Below, one piece after another: positions 46,012 through 56,182 of a DNA stretch of 64,000 bases. Made by a program: the position numbers and the translations under genes. This DNA is from Janthinobacterium sp. PC23-8 (GTDB lineage Bacteria > Pseudomonadota > Gammaproteobacteria > Burkholderiales > Burkholderiaceae_D), in the NCBI RefSeq assembly GCF_002250505.1, contig NZ_NJGY01000001.1:2561066-2625065 (forward strand), written 5' to 3'. The notes below the pieces were generated by a model that saw nothing but the letters and a program-made list of their open reading frames with translations, was not told the origin of the DNA and made no database searches. How positions within the stretch are numbered: the first letter of the stretch is position 1; each line of letters starts with the position of its first letter.

Positions 46012-47846
46012 GCCAGCTGCGCCGTCATCGCCCCGCGCAGCGCATTGCACACGACGATCTGCTGCGCGCCGGCCAGCATGGCGCGCGTGATCACGCTTTC
46101 GCTGGCGTCCCAGGCCGGGTCGGCCAGCATGGCGGCGCGCTGCACGCCGGGCAGCAGGCCGCAGCTCAATGGTGGCGTCAGCCAGCGGCCGTCGAGCCGG
46201 ACAAACACATTGCTGCGTCCACCCTCGGTCAGCTCATCGCGCTCGTTAAAGAACAGCATGTCGAAGCAGCCCTGCACTTCGGCCGCGCGCCAGGCGGCGT
46301 CGTAGCGCGCGCGCACGCTGCTTTTATGGCGCAGGAACAGCTCGCCGCTGTCGGTCGCCTCCGGTGCCAGCATGACCCTGACGGTGGCCGGCAAGGGCGC
46401 CAGCGCGCCGCTGTGCACGCTGAACGCGCCGTTCTGCGCCAGCGCCAGGCGCAGGCGGAAAGGCGCGTCGTCCGGCCGCTCGGCGCAGGTGGCGTTCAAG
46501 GTGGCCAGCGCCGCTTTTTCATCCCAGGCAAAGCCGAAGTAGCTGGCTGAAGCGCTCAAGCGTGCCAAGTGGCGTTCCTGCTGGCGGCAGCCGTCGAGGC
46601 GGCTTGCATGCAGGGTCTCGAACAGTTCGAAGTCGTGGCCCAATCCCGTCAGGAAGCGCGCCTTGAGCTGGCATTCCGCATATTCCTCGTCCGCCACGCT
46701 GTCATGCACGATGCCGGCGCCCACGCCCATTTCGCCGCGCCGGGTGCCGCTGGCCGCGTCAGGCGCTTGCAAGGCCAGAGTGCGGATCGGCACCGACATG
46801 CAGAAGTCGCCCACCGGGTGATTCGCATCCGCAGCGGGCGGATCGAACCAGCCGATCGCTCCGGTATAGACCCCGCGCGGATCGGGTTCGAGTTCGGCGA
46901 TGATTTCCATGGTGCGCCGCTTGGGCGCGCCCGTGATCGAGCCGCACGGATACAGCGCCTGGAAGATATCGGCCAATGTTGCATCCTGGCGCAGCCTGGC
47001 CTCTACGGTGGAGGTCATCTGCAGCACGCCGCTGTAGCGCCTGACCTCGAACAAGGCCGGCACCCGCACCGTGCCGGTGTCGGCGATGCGGCCGATATCG
47101 TTGCGCAGCAGGTCGACGATCATCAGGTTTTCGGCGCGGTTTTTCGGATCTTGCGACAGCGCCTGCGCGCGGCGCGTATTTTCTTCTTCCTGATCCGCTG
47201 GTGCGGCCGGCGCCGTGCCCTTCATCGGCCGCGCCGTCAATTCGCCTTGCGCATGGCGCACGAACAGCTCGGGCGACAGCGACAGCACGGCGCCGCCATC
47301 GGGCAGCATGATCAGCGCGCCATACGGCACCGGCTGGCGCGCGCGCAGCCGCGCATACAGGGCGGCGGGTGCGCCAAAGGCGTCGAAGCGCAGCCGATAG
47401 GTGTAATTGACCTGGTAGGTGTCGCCGGCGCCGATATAGTCGTGGATGCGCGCCAGGGCTTGCGTGAACTGCGCCCGCTCGATATTGGCGGCGACATGCG
47501 CAATGCCGGCCGGCGCACCGCCAACTGGCGCCTGGGCCGCCAGCCACTGCGCCACCTCAATCTGCGACAGCTGCCGGCATTGCGCGAACAGCAGCACCTG
47601 CGCCAGCGCGGGGGTGCCGCGATCAGCCGCGCGCGGCGGCATCGCCAGCAGATGGGCGCCCAGTTCGTAGCTGCATACGGTAACGGCGTACAGGCCGCGT
47701 TGCAAGGCCGCTTGCAGGCCGCCCAGCAGTGCCGGCCACTGCTCGATGGCATCGCAGCGCAGCACGCCCGCCAGGCCCGTGTACAGGCGCGAGCCGGCGC
47801 CCGGGCTGGCCGCGTCGTCAAGCAGGGCGTAGCAGTCGGGGCGCAT
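46008..47846 (-). CDS. pabB: Aminodeoxychorismate synthase I - aminodeoxychorismate lyase fusion
   Basis: Fused PabB-PabC of 612 residues. The N-terminal part is the chorismate-binding domain (TGLAGVLRCDAIEQWP, YQVNYTYRLRFDAFG, LSPELFVRH, GTAPAAPADQEEENTRRAQ, ENLMIVDLLRNDIGRI, GSITGAPKRRTMEII). The C-terminal part from about residue 400 is a fold-type IV PLP enzyme (LFETLHASRLDG, the PLP-lysine region FLRHKSSVRARYDAAW, FFNERDELTEGGRSNVFV). Together they make p-aminobenzoate for folate, with a separate PabA amidotransferase. It is followed by slmA upstream in the same direction. Confidence 0.92.
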   Translation of the reverse strand: MRPDCYALLDDAASPGAGSRLYTGLAGVLRCDAIEQWPALLGGLQAALQRGLYAVTVCSYELGAHLLAMPPRAADRGTPALAQVLLFAQCRQLSQIEVAQWLAAQAPVGGAPAGIAHVAANIERAQFTQALARIHDYIGAGDTYQVNYTYRLRFDAFGAPAALYARLRARQPVPYGALIMLPDGGAVLSLSPELFVRHAQGELTARPMKGTAPAAPADQEEENTRRAQALSQDPKNRAENLMIVDLLRNDIGRIADTGTVRVPALFEVRRYSGVLQMTSTVEARLRQDATLADIFQALYPCGSITGAPKRRTMEIIAELEPDPRGVYTGAIGWFDPPAADANHPVGDFCMSVPIRTLALQAPDAASGTRRGEMGVGAGIVHDSVADEEYAECQLKARFLTGLGHDFELFETLHASRLDGCRQQERHLARLSASASYFGFAWDEKAALATLNATCAERPDDAPFRLRLALAQNGAFSVHSGALAPLPATVRVMLAPEATDSGELFLRHKSSVRARYDAAWRAAEVQGCFDMLFFNERDELTEGGRSNVFVRLDGRWLTPPLSCGLLPGVQRAAMLADPAWDASESVITRAMLAGAQQIVVCNALRGAMTAQLA

Positions 47847-47867
47847 GGCAACAGCGGCGACGGAAAA

Positions 47868-48443
47868 TCAGCCCAGCAGCATGGCGATTTGCAGCGCCGC
47901 TTCCTGGGACGGATTGATCTTGAAGCCGCTCTTGGCGTAGCGGTGCCAGCGGCCGATGACAAAGCTGACCAGCAAGGTGGCGCGCGCCGACACTTCGCTT
48001 TCCTTGCCATGGCCTTCCGTAGCGGCCAGGCGCAGGGCCTGCTTGAGCGCCAGTTCCACGCGGTCGTAGAACTGGTTCATGCGCACTTGCAGGCGCTCGT
48101 CTTCATTGACCAGCGCGTCGCCGATCAATACCCGCGTCATGCCCGGATTGCTGATGGCGAAGTTGAGCAGCATGCCGACCATGTCGCGCGTCTGCGACAG
48201 GCCGTCGCTGTGCTTTTCCGAGATCTGGTTGATCAGGCCGAAGACACTCGACTCGATGAATTCGATCAGCCCTTCGAACATTTGCGCCTTGCTGGCGAAA
48301 TGGCGGTACAGCGCTGCTTCGGAGACGGCCAGCCTGGCCGCCAGCGCGGCCGTGGTGATCTTTTCGCCTTTCGGCTGCTCCAGCATTGCGGCGAGGGCCT
48401 GAAGAATTTGTAGCCTGCGTTGGCCCGGCGGTGTGCTTGCCAT
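47868..48443 (-). CDS. slmA: Nucleoid occlusion factor SlmA (TetR fold)
   Basis: Protein of 191 residues with an N-terminal TetR-type helix-turn-helix (ITTAALAARLAVSEAALYRHFASKAQMFEGLIEF). The rest follows SlmA: FGLINQISEKHSDG, NPGMTRVLIGDALVNEDERLQVRMNQFYDR, GRWHRYAKSGFKINPS. SlmA binds DNA sites over the nucleoid and blocks FtsZ assembly there. The order argB - HAD phosphatase - slmA is common in betaproteobacteria; here TraB and a tRNA also lie between argB and the HAD gene. pabB begins 21 bp downstream. Confidence 0.88.
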   Translation of the reverse strand: MASTPPGQRRLQILQALAAMLEQPKGEKITTAALAARLAVSEAALYRHFASKAQMFEGLIEFIESSVFGLINQISEKHSDGLSQTRDMVGMLLNFAISNPGMTRVLIGDALVNEDERLQVRMNQFYDRVELALKQALRLAATEGHGKESEVSARATLLVSFVIGRWHRYAKSGFKINPSQEAALQIAMLLG

Positions 48444-48543
48444 GTTTTCTCTTATAGTTAAAAAATGCTGCCTTGAGGGGAGTTCGGAACCGCCGCTAGC
48501 GGCCCGCCGTCCGGCATCGACCGGAGGGCGGAGAAGCTCCTCT

Positions 48544-49293
48544 TCAGCGCAGGCGATGAAGGCGGCGTGCCAAATGCCGGACAGATTTTACTTTGACATC
48601 GACGTAAGCGGGGCGATTTAACGCTTTTGGCAGCCGCGCCGCACCGATCGGATCGGCCATTTTCAGGTATTGCGTGACCCACGCCGTACGCAAACCGATC
48701 TTTTTGGCGCCCTTCAGATTGGCCAGCGTATCTTCGACCAAAATACAACGGCCGGGCGCGATATGATGCTTGCGCATCAACTTGCGCAGCATCAGGGTCG
48801 ACGGTTTCGGCCGCAACTGGCGGTGCACATGCATCGCTTCGATCGCTACATGATGGGTAAAATGCCGGCGCAGCCGCAAATGGCGCATCACGTCGCTCGA
48901 ATAGCGCAGCGGCGCATTGGTCAGCAGGATCTTGCGTCCCGGCAGGCGCCGCAGCAAGGCGCCCAGGCCCCGCTCGGCGCGTATCATCGACGGCAGGTCG
49001 GCAAAGGCATGCGTCTCGCTGAGAAAATGCGCGGCCCGCACCTGGTGATGCTTGACCATGCCCAGCAAGGTGGCGCCATAGCGGCGCCAGTAGGCCGCGC
49101 GCGCCGCGTTGACGATCGCGTCGTCGGCCGGCGTCACGCCATCGCCCAGCACCCGCGCGATATAGGTGTTCATATTGGCCGTAATGAGCGGGAAGATGGC
49201 GTGCGAGGCGTTGTGCAGGGTGTTGTCGAGGTCGAACAGCCAGACGGGCGAGGAGCGATTAAGATGGAGCGCGGGCACGAGAGTGTTTACCAA
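48544..49293 (-). CDS. HAD-family pyrimidine 5'-nucleotidase-like hydrolase
   Basis: HAD hydrolase of 249 residues. Motif I is FDLDNTLH (D21, D23), motif II ILLTNAP, and motif III/IV CILVEDTLANLKGAKKIG. It resembles the SDT1/YjjG-type pyrimidine 5'-nucleotidase group found next to slmA. The predicted start is TTG 49293 (MVNTLVPALH), with GTG 49278 as the alternative, and no clear ribosome-binding site was seen. It is separated from slmA by 100 bp that holds GC-rich palindromes but no gene. Confidence 0.85.
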   Translation of the reverse strand: MVNTLVPALHLNRSSPVWLFDLDNTLHNASHAIFPLITANMNTYIARVLGDGVTPADDAIVNAARAAYWRRYGATLLGMVKHHQVRAAHFLSETHAFADLPSMIRAERGLGALLRRLPGRKILLTNAPLRYSSDVMRHLRLRRHFTHHVAIEAMHVHRQLRPKPSTLMLRKLMRKHHIAPGRCILVEDTLANLKGAKKIGLRTAWVTQYLKMADPIGAARLPKALNRPAYVDVKVKSVRHLARRLHRLR

Positions 49294-49320
49294 TAGGTGA
49301 AATTAACGATCAGGAAAACC

Positions 49321-50229
49321 ATGCGACGCCAGATTATAGTGATGTTCTGCGGATTATTCTTGCTGCCCTTGCCGGCGGCCTTTGCCGAAGCACCGCCAGC
49401 TGCCGTCAACCGGGGCGCGCTGTTCAAGGTGCACGATGCCAGTCACACCCTGTATTTGTTCGGCACCATCCACGTCGGCGCACCCGATTTTTATCCATTG
49501 GAGCCCACCGTCACGCGCGCCCTGCGCGAGGCCGGCGCGCTGGCGCTCGAGATCGACCCCACCGGTGACCCGCGCGTGGCCGCAGGTGCCGTGCTCAAAT
49601 ACGGCATGGACGCGCCGGGCAGCACGCCGCCTGCAGACTGCCGCCAGACCCTGGCGCCGCGCGTGACGCCGCTGTTGCAGAAATACGGCATCGCTCCTGA
49701 TGCGGCCGCGCCGATGAAGCCGTGGATGCTGGCCAGCGTGCTGGCCGTCAGCGAATTTTCCGCCCTCGGCTACCGCGCTGACCTGGCCGTCGACAGTTAT
49801 CTGGCGCAGCAGGCGAAACAGCGCCGCATCCCGGTGCTGGAACTCGAATCGATGGAAAGCCAACTGGCGCTGTTCGCCGGCATGACCCCAGCCGACCAAT
49901 GCCGCTTCCTCGAAGACAGCATCGAGTCGATCGAAGACAAGGATCAAAAGGAAGAAGCGCGCGAAATCGCCCAGGCCTGGCGCACGGCAGACGCCGCCGC
50001 CTTCGAGCGCCTGGCCGCCAAAGCCGCCACCGACCCCTCCTTCGCTGCCCGCTTCGTGCAGAAAGTGTTGCTGGACGGCCGCAACCCGAAACTCGCCGAC
50101 GGCATTGCCAAACTGCTCAAGCAGGAAAAGAACAGCCTGGCCGCCATCGGCGTGCTGCACCTGGTCGGCAAGCAAAGCGTACCGGACCTGCTGCGCAAGA
50201 AGGGTTTGACGGTAGAACGAATTTATTGA
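49321..50229 (+). CDS. TraB/GumN family protein
   Basis: Protein of 302 residues with a signal peptide (MRRQIIVMFCGLFLLPLPAA, cleavage near AFA). The two conserved GxxHxG boxes of the family are LFGTIHVGAPDFYPL near the N-terminus and IGVLHLVGKQSVPDLL near the end, with the glutamate-rich ALEIDP segment following the first. These proteins resemble Tiki-type metalloproteases; the bacterial function is unknown. ATG 49321 has AGGAA in front; an in-frame GTG at 49297 is possible but lies almost at the divergent HAD start. Confidence 0.87.
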   Translation: MRRQIIVMFCGLFLLPLPAAFAEAPPAAVNRGALFKVHDASHTLYLFGTIHVGAPDFYPLEPTVTRALREAGALALEIDPTGDPRVAAGAVLKYGMDAPGSTPPADCRQTLAPRVTPLLQKYGIAPDAAAPMKPWMLASVLAVSEFSALGYRADLAVDSYLAQQAKQRRIPVLELESMESQLALFAGMTPADQCRFLEDSIESIEDKDQKEEAREIAQAWRTADAAAFERLAAKAATDPSFAARFVQKVLLDGRNPKLADGIAKLLKQEKNSLAAIGVLHLVGKQSVPDLLRKKGLTVERIY

Positions 50230-50374
50230 GTTAGCCGCGAATCAGCCGCGCAACACACGCGGCAGAGTAGATGAAAAGTGTTCAGGGCCAGGCGCCTTGA
50301 CGAAGACAGTACGAATGTACGGCGAGGAAAGGCAACGCCGCCATGGACATTTTTCAGATACGGGTATAAATAGT

Positions 50375-50449
<75 letters not shown>

Positions 50450-50510
50450 AAATTGAAAGCGGCGCCAGGTGAGTGCGCCGCCATGCTGCTCGCGATGTGC
50501 TGCGAATTTT

Positions 50511-51434
50511 TTAGTGCGAACGGATCATAGTACCAAAAGCCTGCTCGGTCAACACTTCCAGCAACAAAGAGTGCTCAATGCGGCCATCGATGATGTGCAC
50601 GGTGTTCACGCCGGACTTGGCGGCGTCGAGTGCGGACGAGATTTTTGGCAGCATGCCGCCCGAAATCGTGCCGTCGGCGAACATCTCGTCGATCTCGCGC
50701 GCCGACAGGTCGGTCACCAGGTTGCCCTGCTTGTCCTGCACGCCGGCGATATTGGTCATCATGATCAGCTTTTCCGCTTTCAGGATTTCCGCGATCTTGC
50801 CGGCCACCACATCGGCGTTGATGTTGTAGGCCTGGCCGTCCTGGCCGAAACCGATCGGCGAAATGATCGGAATGAAGGCGTCGTCCTGCAGCGCCTTGAC
50901 CACGGCCGGATTGATGGCGTCGATCTCGCCGACGAAACCGATGTCGAGAAATTCGCCCGGTTTTTCACGGTCCGGCATCTGCATGCGGCGCGCGCGGATC
51001 AAGCCGCCGTCCTTGCCGGTCAGGCCGACGGCCTGGCCGCCGTAATGGTTGATCAGCATGACGATATCCTGCTGCACTTCGCCGCCCAGCACCCACTCCA
51101 CCACTTCCATGGTTTCTTCGTCGGTGATGCGCATGCCTTGCACGAAAGTGCCTTGCTTGCCGATTTTTTTCAGCGCATTGTCGATTTGCGGTCCGCCGCC
51201 GTGCACCACGACCGGATTCATGCCGACCAGCTTGAGCAGGATGACGTCGCGCGCGAAGCCGTGCTTGAGGCGTTCGTCGGTCATGGCGTTGCCGCCGTAT
51301 TTGATGACGATGGTCTTGCCGTGGAAATTGCGGATGTAGGGCAGGGCCTCGGCCAGAATCTGCGCCTTGATTTGCGGCGATACGGCCGTCAAGTCGTCAT
51401 TCATGTCCAGGTTCAATTTAGCGAGTTGATTCAT
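50511..51434 (-). CDS. argB: Acetylglutamate kinase
   Basis: Arginine biosynthesis kinase of 307 residues that phosphorylates N-acetylglutamate. The phosphate-binding [12 protein letters not shown], the substrate segment [17 protein letters not shown] and [10 protein letters not shown], and the ATP-binding C-terminal part ([46 protein letters not shown]) are all present. The N-terminal extension is of the hexameric, arginine-sensitive type, which suggests feedback inhibition by arginine. The tRNA-Thr gene follows 62 bp downstream. Confidence 0.96.
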   Translation of the reverse strand: MNQLAKLNLDMNDDLTAVSPQIKAQILAEALPYIRNFHGKTIVIKYGGNAMTDERLKHGFARDVILLKLVGMNPVVVHGGGPQIDNALKKIGKQGTFVQGMRITDEETMEVVEWVLGGEVQQDIVMLINHYGGQAVGLTGKDGGLIRARRMQMPDREKPGEFLDIGFVGEIDAINPAVVKALQDDAFIPIISPIGFGQDGQAYNINADVVAGKIAEILKAEKLIMMTNIAGVQDKQGNLVTDLSAREIDEMFADGTISGGMLPKISSALDAAKSGVNTVHIIDGRIEHSLLLEVLTEQAFGTMIRSH

Positions 51435-51492
51435 GGCGAGTCCGGAAAATAGATAGGGGGGATTTTACAGGGAAGACGAAAATCCAGCAGGG

Positions 51493-51536
51493 ATTATAGG
51501 ACGATCTTGTTGTATTTTCCCTGACGATCCTATAGT
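51493..51536. promoter_or_regulatory. Divergent promoter region argB / CWC gene
   Basis: On the minus strand a perfect TATAAT (51493-51498 as ATTATA) stands 59 bp before the argB start. On the plus strand TTGTTG (51507-51512) and TATAGT (51531-51536) are 18 bp apart, pointing to the CWC gene. The two overlap and share an imperfect repeat TATAGGA-CGATC / GATCCTATA that could be an operator. Confidence 0.4.
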
Positions 51537-51635
51537 CTGGCCCGATATGTCCGTCAACCAGCCTTTTTACCGCCAGTTACACCTGCATCGCGCCTGGCGA
51601 TCGGCTGTCACACAGTTATCAATTCATCATTAGCC

Positions 51636-51845
51636 ATGAGCCTTTGCACGCGTTGCGGTGCCGCTTTCAGCTGCGGCCAGGTCGACCAGGGCGCCAGCGG
51701 ACCATGCTGGTGCGCGGCGCTGCCGCTTGCTGTTCCTGTGCCGCTGCCCGGCGGCGGCGCGACCGGCTGCTGGTGCCCGGACTGCCTGCGCGCGCAGATC
51801 GCCAGCCTGCCGGCGCCTTTGACCTGCGCCGCGCCAGCGAAATAA
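51636..51845 (+). CDS. Cysteine-rich CWC family protein
   Basis: Small protein of 69 residues with seven to eight cysteines in the CWC pattern: LCTRCGAAFSC, GPCWCAALPL, GCWCPDCLRA. The spacing suggests a zinc- or iron-binding fold. Related small proteins occur widely in proteobacteria; no function is established. No strong Shine-Dalgarno precedes the ATG. It lies 97 bp before the hybrid kinase on the same strand, which is probably a separate unit. Confidence 0.75.
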   Translation: MSLCTRCGAAFSCGQVDQGASGPCWCAALPLAVPVPLPGGGATGCWCPDCLRAQIASLPAPLTCAAPAK

Positions 51846-51941
51846 ACGCCGCTGTTGACCGTTTCCTTTGCATCTGACCTTGCCATGTCCGGGACAATCC
51901 GCGCAGACTGCGCTTTTGAGAGTTTCTTTTAGGAAATATTC

Positions 51942-54900
51942 ATGCGTTTCAGGGATATCCGCATCGGCGTGCGCATCAATGCGGGCTACGCCATCTTGAC
52001 CATGCTGATGCTGGTGGTGATCGTGCTGTCGGGCAGCCGCATCTACGCCATCGGCACCGAGACCGACGATATCCTGCAGCGCGACTGGGTCGCCGCCAAG
52101 GCCACCAGCAAGATCCACGCGATGGCGCGCGAAGCGGCCACGCGCATCGTCAGCCTGCCCATCTCGCAAAGTCCGGTGCTGCGCCAGGAAAACCAGGCTC
52201 GCCTGGCAGCGATCAAGCAGGGCATCGACGGCCAGATGCGCATTTTGGAAAGCCTCGATGCGCGGCCCGAAGAACGCCAGTTGCTGGCGCGCATCCGCCG
52301 CGCCCGTGCCGACTATCTTTTGGCGCTCGAACAGATCTTCATGCAGCTGGCCAATGGCGAGCATGCGCAAGCTGAAACCACCCTGCATGCGCGCGCCCTG
52401 CCGGTGCTCGAGCAGGTGCTGCTGTATGTGGGCCAGCTCGATGGCCTGCAGCAGCGGCAGATCAGCGACAGCGCGGTGCGCATCCGCAGCGATATCGATA
52501 CTTCCTTGCTGCTGATGGGCTGCATTGGTCTCGCCTCGCTGCTGGTGGGGCTGGCGTTTGCCTGGTCGGCGCGCTCGATCACGCGCCCGCTGGGGCAGGC
52601 GGTGGCGATCGCCACGCGCGTGGCCAATGGCGACCTGAGTTCCGTGATCGACGTCGACTCGCGCGACGAGACGGGCGAATTGATGCAGGCGCTCAAAAAC
52701 ATGAGCGTCAGCCTGGCGCTGGAACAGGACCTGCGCCATGCGGTCGAGGTGGCCGAAGACGCCACCAAGATGAAATCGGATTTCCTCGCCAATATGTCGC
52801 ATGAAATCCGCACGCCGATGAACGGCATTATCGGCATGACCCACCTGGCGCTGCAGACGGACCTGACGCCAACCCAGCGCAACTACCTCGAGAAGGTGGA
52901 ATCGGCGTCGAAAAACCTGCTGGCCATCATCGACGACATCCTCGACTTTTCCAAGATCGAGGCCGGCAAGATGACGTTTGAAAAAGTCGATTTCTTCCTT
53001 GAAGACGTGCTGGCGCAGATCGCCGACCTGTCCGTGATGCGGGCCCAGGACAAGGGCCTGGAACTGCTGTTCGACGTGGCCGCCGACGTGCCCAATGCGC
53101 TGCAGGGCGACCCGCTGCGCCTGGGGCAGGTGCTGATCAACCTGACCAACAACGCCATCAAATTTACGGAAAAGGGCGAGATCGTCGTCACCATCCGCCT
53201 GCGCCAGCTCGACCAACATGCGGCCGTGCTGCGGGTCGACGTGCGCGATACCGGCATCGGCCTGACGCCGCCACAGCGCAGCAAATTGTTCCAGGCGTTT
53301 ACCCAGGCCGACACCTCGACCACGCGCCATCATGGCGGCACCGGCCTGGGGCTGACCATCAGCAAGCGCCTGGTGGAGATGATGGAAGGTGAAATTGGCC
53401 TCGACAGCGAAGCGGGCGTGGGCAGCACCTTCTTTTTTACGGCGCGCTTCGGCCTGGCCGCCGTGCCCCGCGATCAGCTGCCGCGTCTGCAAGCGGCGCC
53501 GCAATTGGCCGGCCTGCGCGTGCTGGTGGTGGACGACAATGCCAGCGCGCGCGAGATCTTTGCCAGCATGCTCACTACCCTGGGCTTCGAGGCGCGCGCG
53601 GTGCAGGGCGGCGCGCAGGCGATCAGCTCTGTGGCGCAGGCGCGTGGCGAAGGCCGTCCGTTTGGCCTGGTGCTGATGGACTGGAAAATGCCGGACATGA
53701 CCGGCCTCGACGCGCTGGCCGCGATCCGCGCCGAGGCGCCCGGCATCGACGCGAATGGTGTCGATGCCAGACTGGCCTGCATCATGGTCACGGCCTATCA
53801 CCGCGAAGCGCTGCTGGAGGCGGCGCGCCAGCGCGAGCTGCCGCTCGACGGCGTGTTGAACAAACCGGTCAGCGCTTCGAGCCTGCTCGACCAGATCGCC
53901 TTTGTCTTCGGCGGCGTCACCGGGCAAAGCCGCAAGACGCAGCGCCAGAGCAGCTACAAGGAAGACGAGCGGGCCTTGCGCGGCGCCTGGCTGCTGCTGG
54001 TGGAAGACAACGAGGTGAACCAGGAAGTGGCGCAACAGATATTGAGCGACGCCGGCATCCGCGTCGATATCGCCGGCAATGGCGCCATCGCGCTGGCGAA
54101 AATCGCCGAAAACAACTACGACGGCGTGCTGATGGATTGCCAGATGCCGGTGATGGACGGCTACCAGGCCACGCGCAAGCTGCGCCAGGACGCCCGCTAT
54201 TCCAGCTTGCCGGTGATCGCCATGACGGCCAACGCCATGGTGGGCGACAAGGAAAAATGCCTGGACGCCGGCATGAACGACTTCATCGCCAAGCCGATCG
54301 ACGTGGCGCAATTGTTCGGCACCCTGGCGCGCTGGGTGGCCCCAAGCGCGCCGCAGGCCGTGGCGCTGGCGCAGCAGGCGTCGCAGCAGGAAGAGGCCTT
54401 GCCGGTGGTGCCGGGCCTGAAAATGACCGACGCCTTGCGCCGCGTGGGCGGCAATGTCGGATTGATGCGAAAATTGCTCGACCGTTTCGTCGAAACCCAG
54501 TTCGACACCATGCTGCGCATCGCTAGCGCGATCGACAACAACCAGCTGGAAACGGCGATCCGGCTGGCCCATACCTTGAAGGGACTGGCGGGCAATATCG
54601 GCGCCGGCGGCCTGGCCGACAGCGCGGCGCGGGTCGAGCATTTGCTCAGCCTCGGCGCGCACGACGGCTTGCCGCAGGCGTTAAAGGCGTGCAGCCTGGC
54701 ACTCGATGAACTGGTGCCGAAGATCGCGCAAGCGATGCAGGGCCGGGCCACGCCAAAGCAGGGCACGGCGGTGGCGGCGGTGGACCATGCGCAGCTCGAA
54801 GCGCGCTTGCGCGAGCTGTCGCAGCTGCTGCTGCAGGACGATGCGCAGGCCGTGAAACATCTCGACGGCATCGCCCCCATGCTGGTGGCGGCCGGCCAGG

Positions 54901-55031
54901 CCGAACATGCGCGCCAGTTGAAGCGCATGCTCGGTCAATATGATTTTGAAGGTGCGCTGTCGCAGCTGGGCGAGGTGGCCGCAGCGCTGAACGTATCATT
55001 GCAGACAGGACAGACAGGACAGACAGGATAG
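51942..55031 (+). CDS. Hybrid sensor histidine kinase with two receivers and HPt
   Basis: Complex phosphorelay kinase of 1029 residues. Membrane helices at about 14-33 and 186-208 flank a periplasmic four-helix-like sensor. HAMP follows (about 209-262), then HisKA with phospho-accepting H287 ([12 protein letters not shown]), an ATPase domain ([33 protein letters not shown]), receiver 1 (D580 in [12 protein letters not shown]), receiver 2 (D732 in [12 protein letters not shown]) and an HPt domain with H877 ([14 protein letters not shown]). The C-terminal end is QTGQTGQTG, encoded by a 9-bp repeat. The HD-GYP gene starts two bases after its stop, so it is the probable output partner. Confidence 0.93.
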   Translation: MRFRDIRIGVRINAGYAILTMLMLVVIVLSGSRIYAIGTETDDILQRDWVAAKATSKIHAMAREAATRIVSLPISQSPVLRQENQARLAAIKQGIDGQMRILESLDARPEERQLLARIRRARADYLLALEQIFMQLANGEHAQAETTLHARALPVLEQVLLYVGQLDGLQQRQISDSAVRIRSDIDTSLLLMGCIGLASLLVGLAFAWSARSITRPLGQAVAIATRVANGDLSSVIDVDSRDETGELMQALKNMSVSLALEQDLRHAVEVAEDATKMKSDFLANMSHEIRTPMNGIIGMTHLALQTDLTPTQRNYLEKVESASKNLLAIIDDILDFSKIEAGKMTFEKVDFFLEDVLAQIADLSVMRAQDKGLELLFDVAADVPNALQGDPLRLGQVLINLTNNAIKFTEKGEIVVTIRLRQLDQHAAVLRVDVRDTGIGLTPPQRSKLFQAFTQADTSTTRHHGGTGLGLTISKRLVEMMEGEIGLDSEAGVGSTFFFTARFGLAAVPRDQLPRLQAAPQLAGLRVLVVDDNASAREIFASMLTTLGFEARAVQGGAQAISSVAQARGEGRPFGLVLMDWKMPDMTGLDALAAIRAEAPGIDANGVDARLACIMVTAYHREALLEAARQRELPLDGVLNKPVSASSLLDQIAFVFGGVTGQSRKTQRQSSYKEDERALRGAWLLLVEDNEVNQEVAQQILSDAGIRVDIAGNGAIALAKIAENNYDGVLMDCQMPVMDGYQATRKLRQDARYSSLPVIAMTANAMVGDKEKCLDAGMNDFIAKPIDVAQLFGTLARWVAPSAPQAVALAQQASQQEEALPVVPGLKMTDALRRVGGNVGLMRKLLDRFVETQFDTMLRIASAIDNNQLETAIRLAHTLKGLAGNIGAGGLADSAARVEHLLSLGAHDGLPQALKACSLALDELVPKIAQAMQGRATPKQGTAVAAVDHAQLEARLRELSQLLLQDDAQAVKHLDGIAPMLVAAGQAEHARQLKRMLGQYDFEGALSQLGEVAAALNVSLQTGQTGQTG
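55002..55028 (+). repeat. Three 9-bp tandem repeats at the kinase 3' end
   Basis: CAGACAGGA occurs three times in a row (55002-55010, 55011-55019, 55020-55028) just before the kinase stop. Each unit encodes Gln-Thr-Gly, and the last CAGGA is also the ribosome-binding site for the HD-GYP start at 55034. Copy-number changes would add or remove three residues without a frameshift. Confidence 0.85.
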
Positions 55032-55033
55032 AC

Positions 55034-56182
55034 ATGAAGGCATTGAACAGCAAGCCGACCATCCTGGTGGTGGACGACACCCCCGACAATATCGACCTGC
55101 TGCGCGCGGTGCTCGAAAACGATTACCGCACCAAGATCGCCGTCAATGGCGAACGCGCGCTGAAGATCGCCGCCAGCGGCGACCAGCCGGACCTGATCCT
55201 GCTCGACATCATGATGCCCGGCATGAGCGGCTACGACGTGTGCCGCGCACTGAAAGCCGATCCGGCCACGGTCAATATCCCCGTCATTTTCGTCACCGCC
55301 ATGAGCGAGGTGGCCGACGAGCAGCTGGGGCTGGCGCTGGGCGCCGTCGACTACATCACCAAGCCGATTTCGGCGCCGCTGGTGCTGGCGCGCATCAAGA
55401 CCCAGCTGGGCATGAAGCGCATGCAGGATTTTTTGCGCGACCAGAATCATTACCTCGAAAGCGAAGTGGAACGGCGCGTGCGCGAAGTGGCGGCACTGCA
55501 GGACGTCACCATCCACGCCATGGCCTCGCTGGCCGAAACGCGCGACAGCGAAACGGGCAACCATATCCGCCGCACCTCGCATTACCTCAAAGCCCTGGCC
55601 GAACAGGTGCGCCACTTGCCGCGCTTCCGCGATTTTTTGACCGACAAGACCATCGAACTGCTGTTCAAGACGGCGCCGCTGCACGATATCGGCAAGGTAG
55701 GCATTCCCGACCATATCCTGCTCAAGCCGGGCCGCTTCGAGCCGCACGAAATGGCCATCATGCAGACCCATACCACCCTGGGACGCGACGCCATCCTGGC
55801 GGCCGAGCGCGAGCTGGGCATCGAGGTCGATTTTTTGAAATACGCAAAGGAGATCGCCTACAGCCACCATGAAAAATGGGACGGCACTGGCTATCCGCTG
55901 GGCCTGGCCGGCGAGCAGATCCCGATTTCGGCGCGCCTGATGGCGCTGGCCGATGTCTACGACGCCCTGATCAGCTGCCGCATCTACAAGGACGGCATGC
56001 GCCACGAAGAGGCGGTAAAAATCATCACGCAAGGGCGCGGCACGCATTTTGACGCCGACATCGTCGACGCCTTTCTGCAGATCCAGAACCAGTTCCGGGC
56101 CATCGCCAGCCGCTACGCCGACGGCGTGCGCGAGCTGGCCGACAAGCAGCGCCAGGTGGCTGTGTTCAGCCCAGCGTCGTAA
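55034..56182 (+). CDS. Two-component response regulator with HD-GYP domain
   Basis: Protein of 382 residues. The N-terminal receiver has D58 (LILLDIMMPGMSG) as the phosphate acceptor, with TAMSEVADE and YITKPI following. The C-terminal HD-GYP domain has H217-D218 (LHDIGKVGIPDHILLKPG), the second histidine pair at 278-279 (YSHHEKWDGTGYPLGL) and an intact GYP. It likely hydrolyses c-di-GMP in response to phosphotransfer from the adjacent hybrid kinase. Its 3' end overlaps the convergent esterase by 17 bp. Confidence 0.93.
   Translation: MKALNSKPTILVVDDTPDNIDLLRAVLENDYRTKIAVNGERALKIAASGDQPDLILLDIMMPGMSGYDVCRALKADPATVNIPVIFVTAMSEVADEQLGLALGAVDYITKPISAPLVLARIKTQLGMKRMQDFLRDQNHYLESEVERRVREVAALQDVTIHAMASLAETRDSETGNHIRRTSHYLKALAEQVRHLPRFRDFLTDKTIELLFKTAPLHDIGKVGIPDHILLKPGRFEPHEMAIMQTHTTLGRDAILAAERELGIEVDFLKYAKEIAYSHHEKWDGTGYPLGLAGEQIPISARLMALADVYDALISCRIYKDGMRHEEAVKIITQGRGTHFDADIVDAFLQIQNQFRAIASRYADGVRELADKQRQVAVFSPAS

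Noticed and set aside
46569..48413. Plus-strand open frame of over 600 codons opposite pabB and slmA
   Set aside because: It spans two well-supported minus-strand genes and has shadow-type composition.
50230..50374. Integration (att) site next to tRNA-Thr
   Set aside because: No repeat of the tRNA 3' end and no integrase were seen; the flanking genes are ordinary chromosomal ones.
51547..51633. 28-codon frame just upstream of the CWC gene
   Set aside because: It ends two bases before the CWC start and could be a leader, but there is no Shine-Dalgarno and no informative composition.
51630..54662. Open frame of about 1010 codons on the minus strand opposite the hybrid kinase
   Set aside because: It is the mirror of a high-GC gene with strong third-position bias. 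The plus strand has clear kinase, receiver and HPt motifs, and the minus frame shows Gln/His/Arg-rich, domainless sequence.
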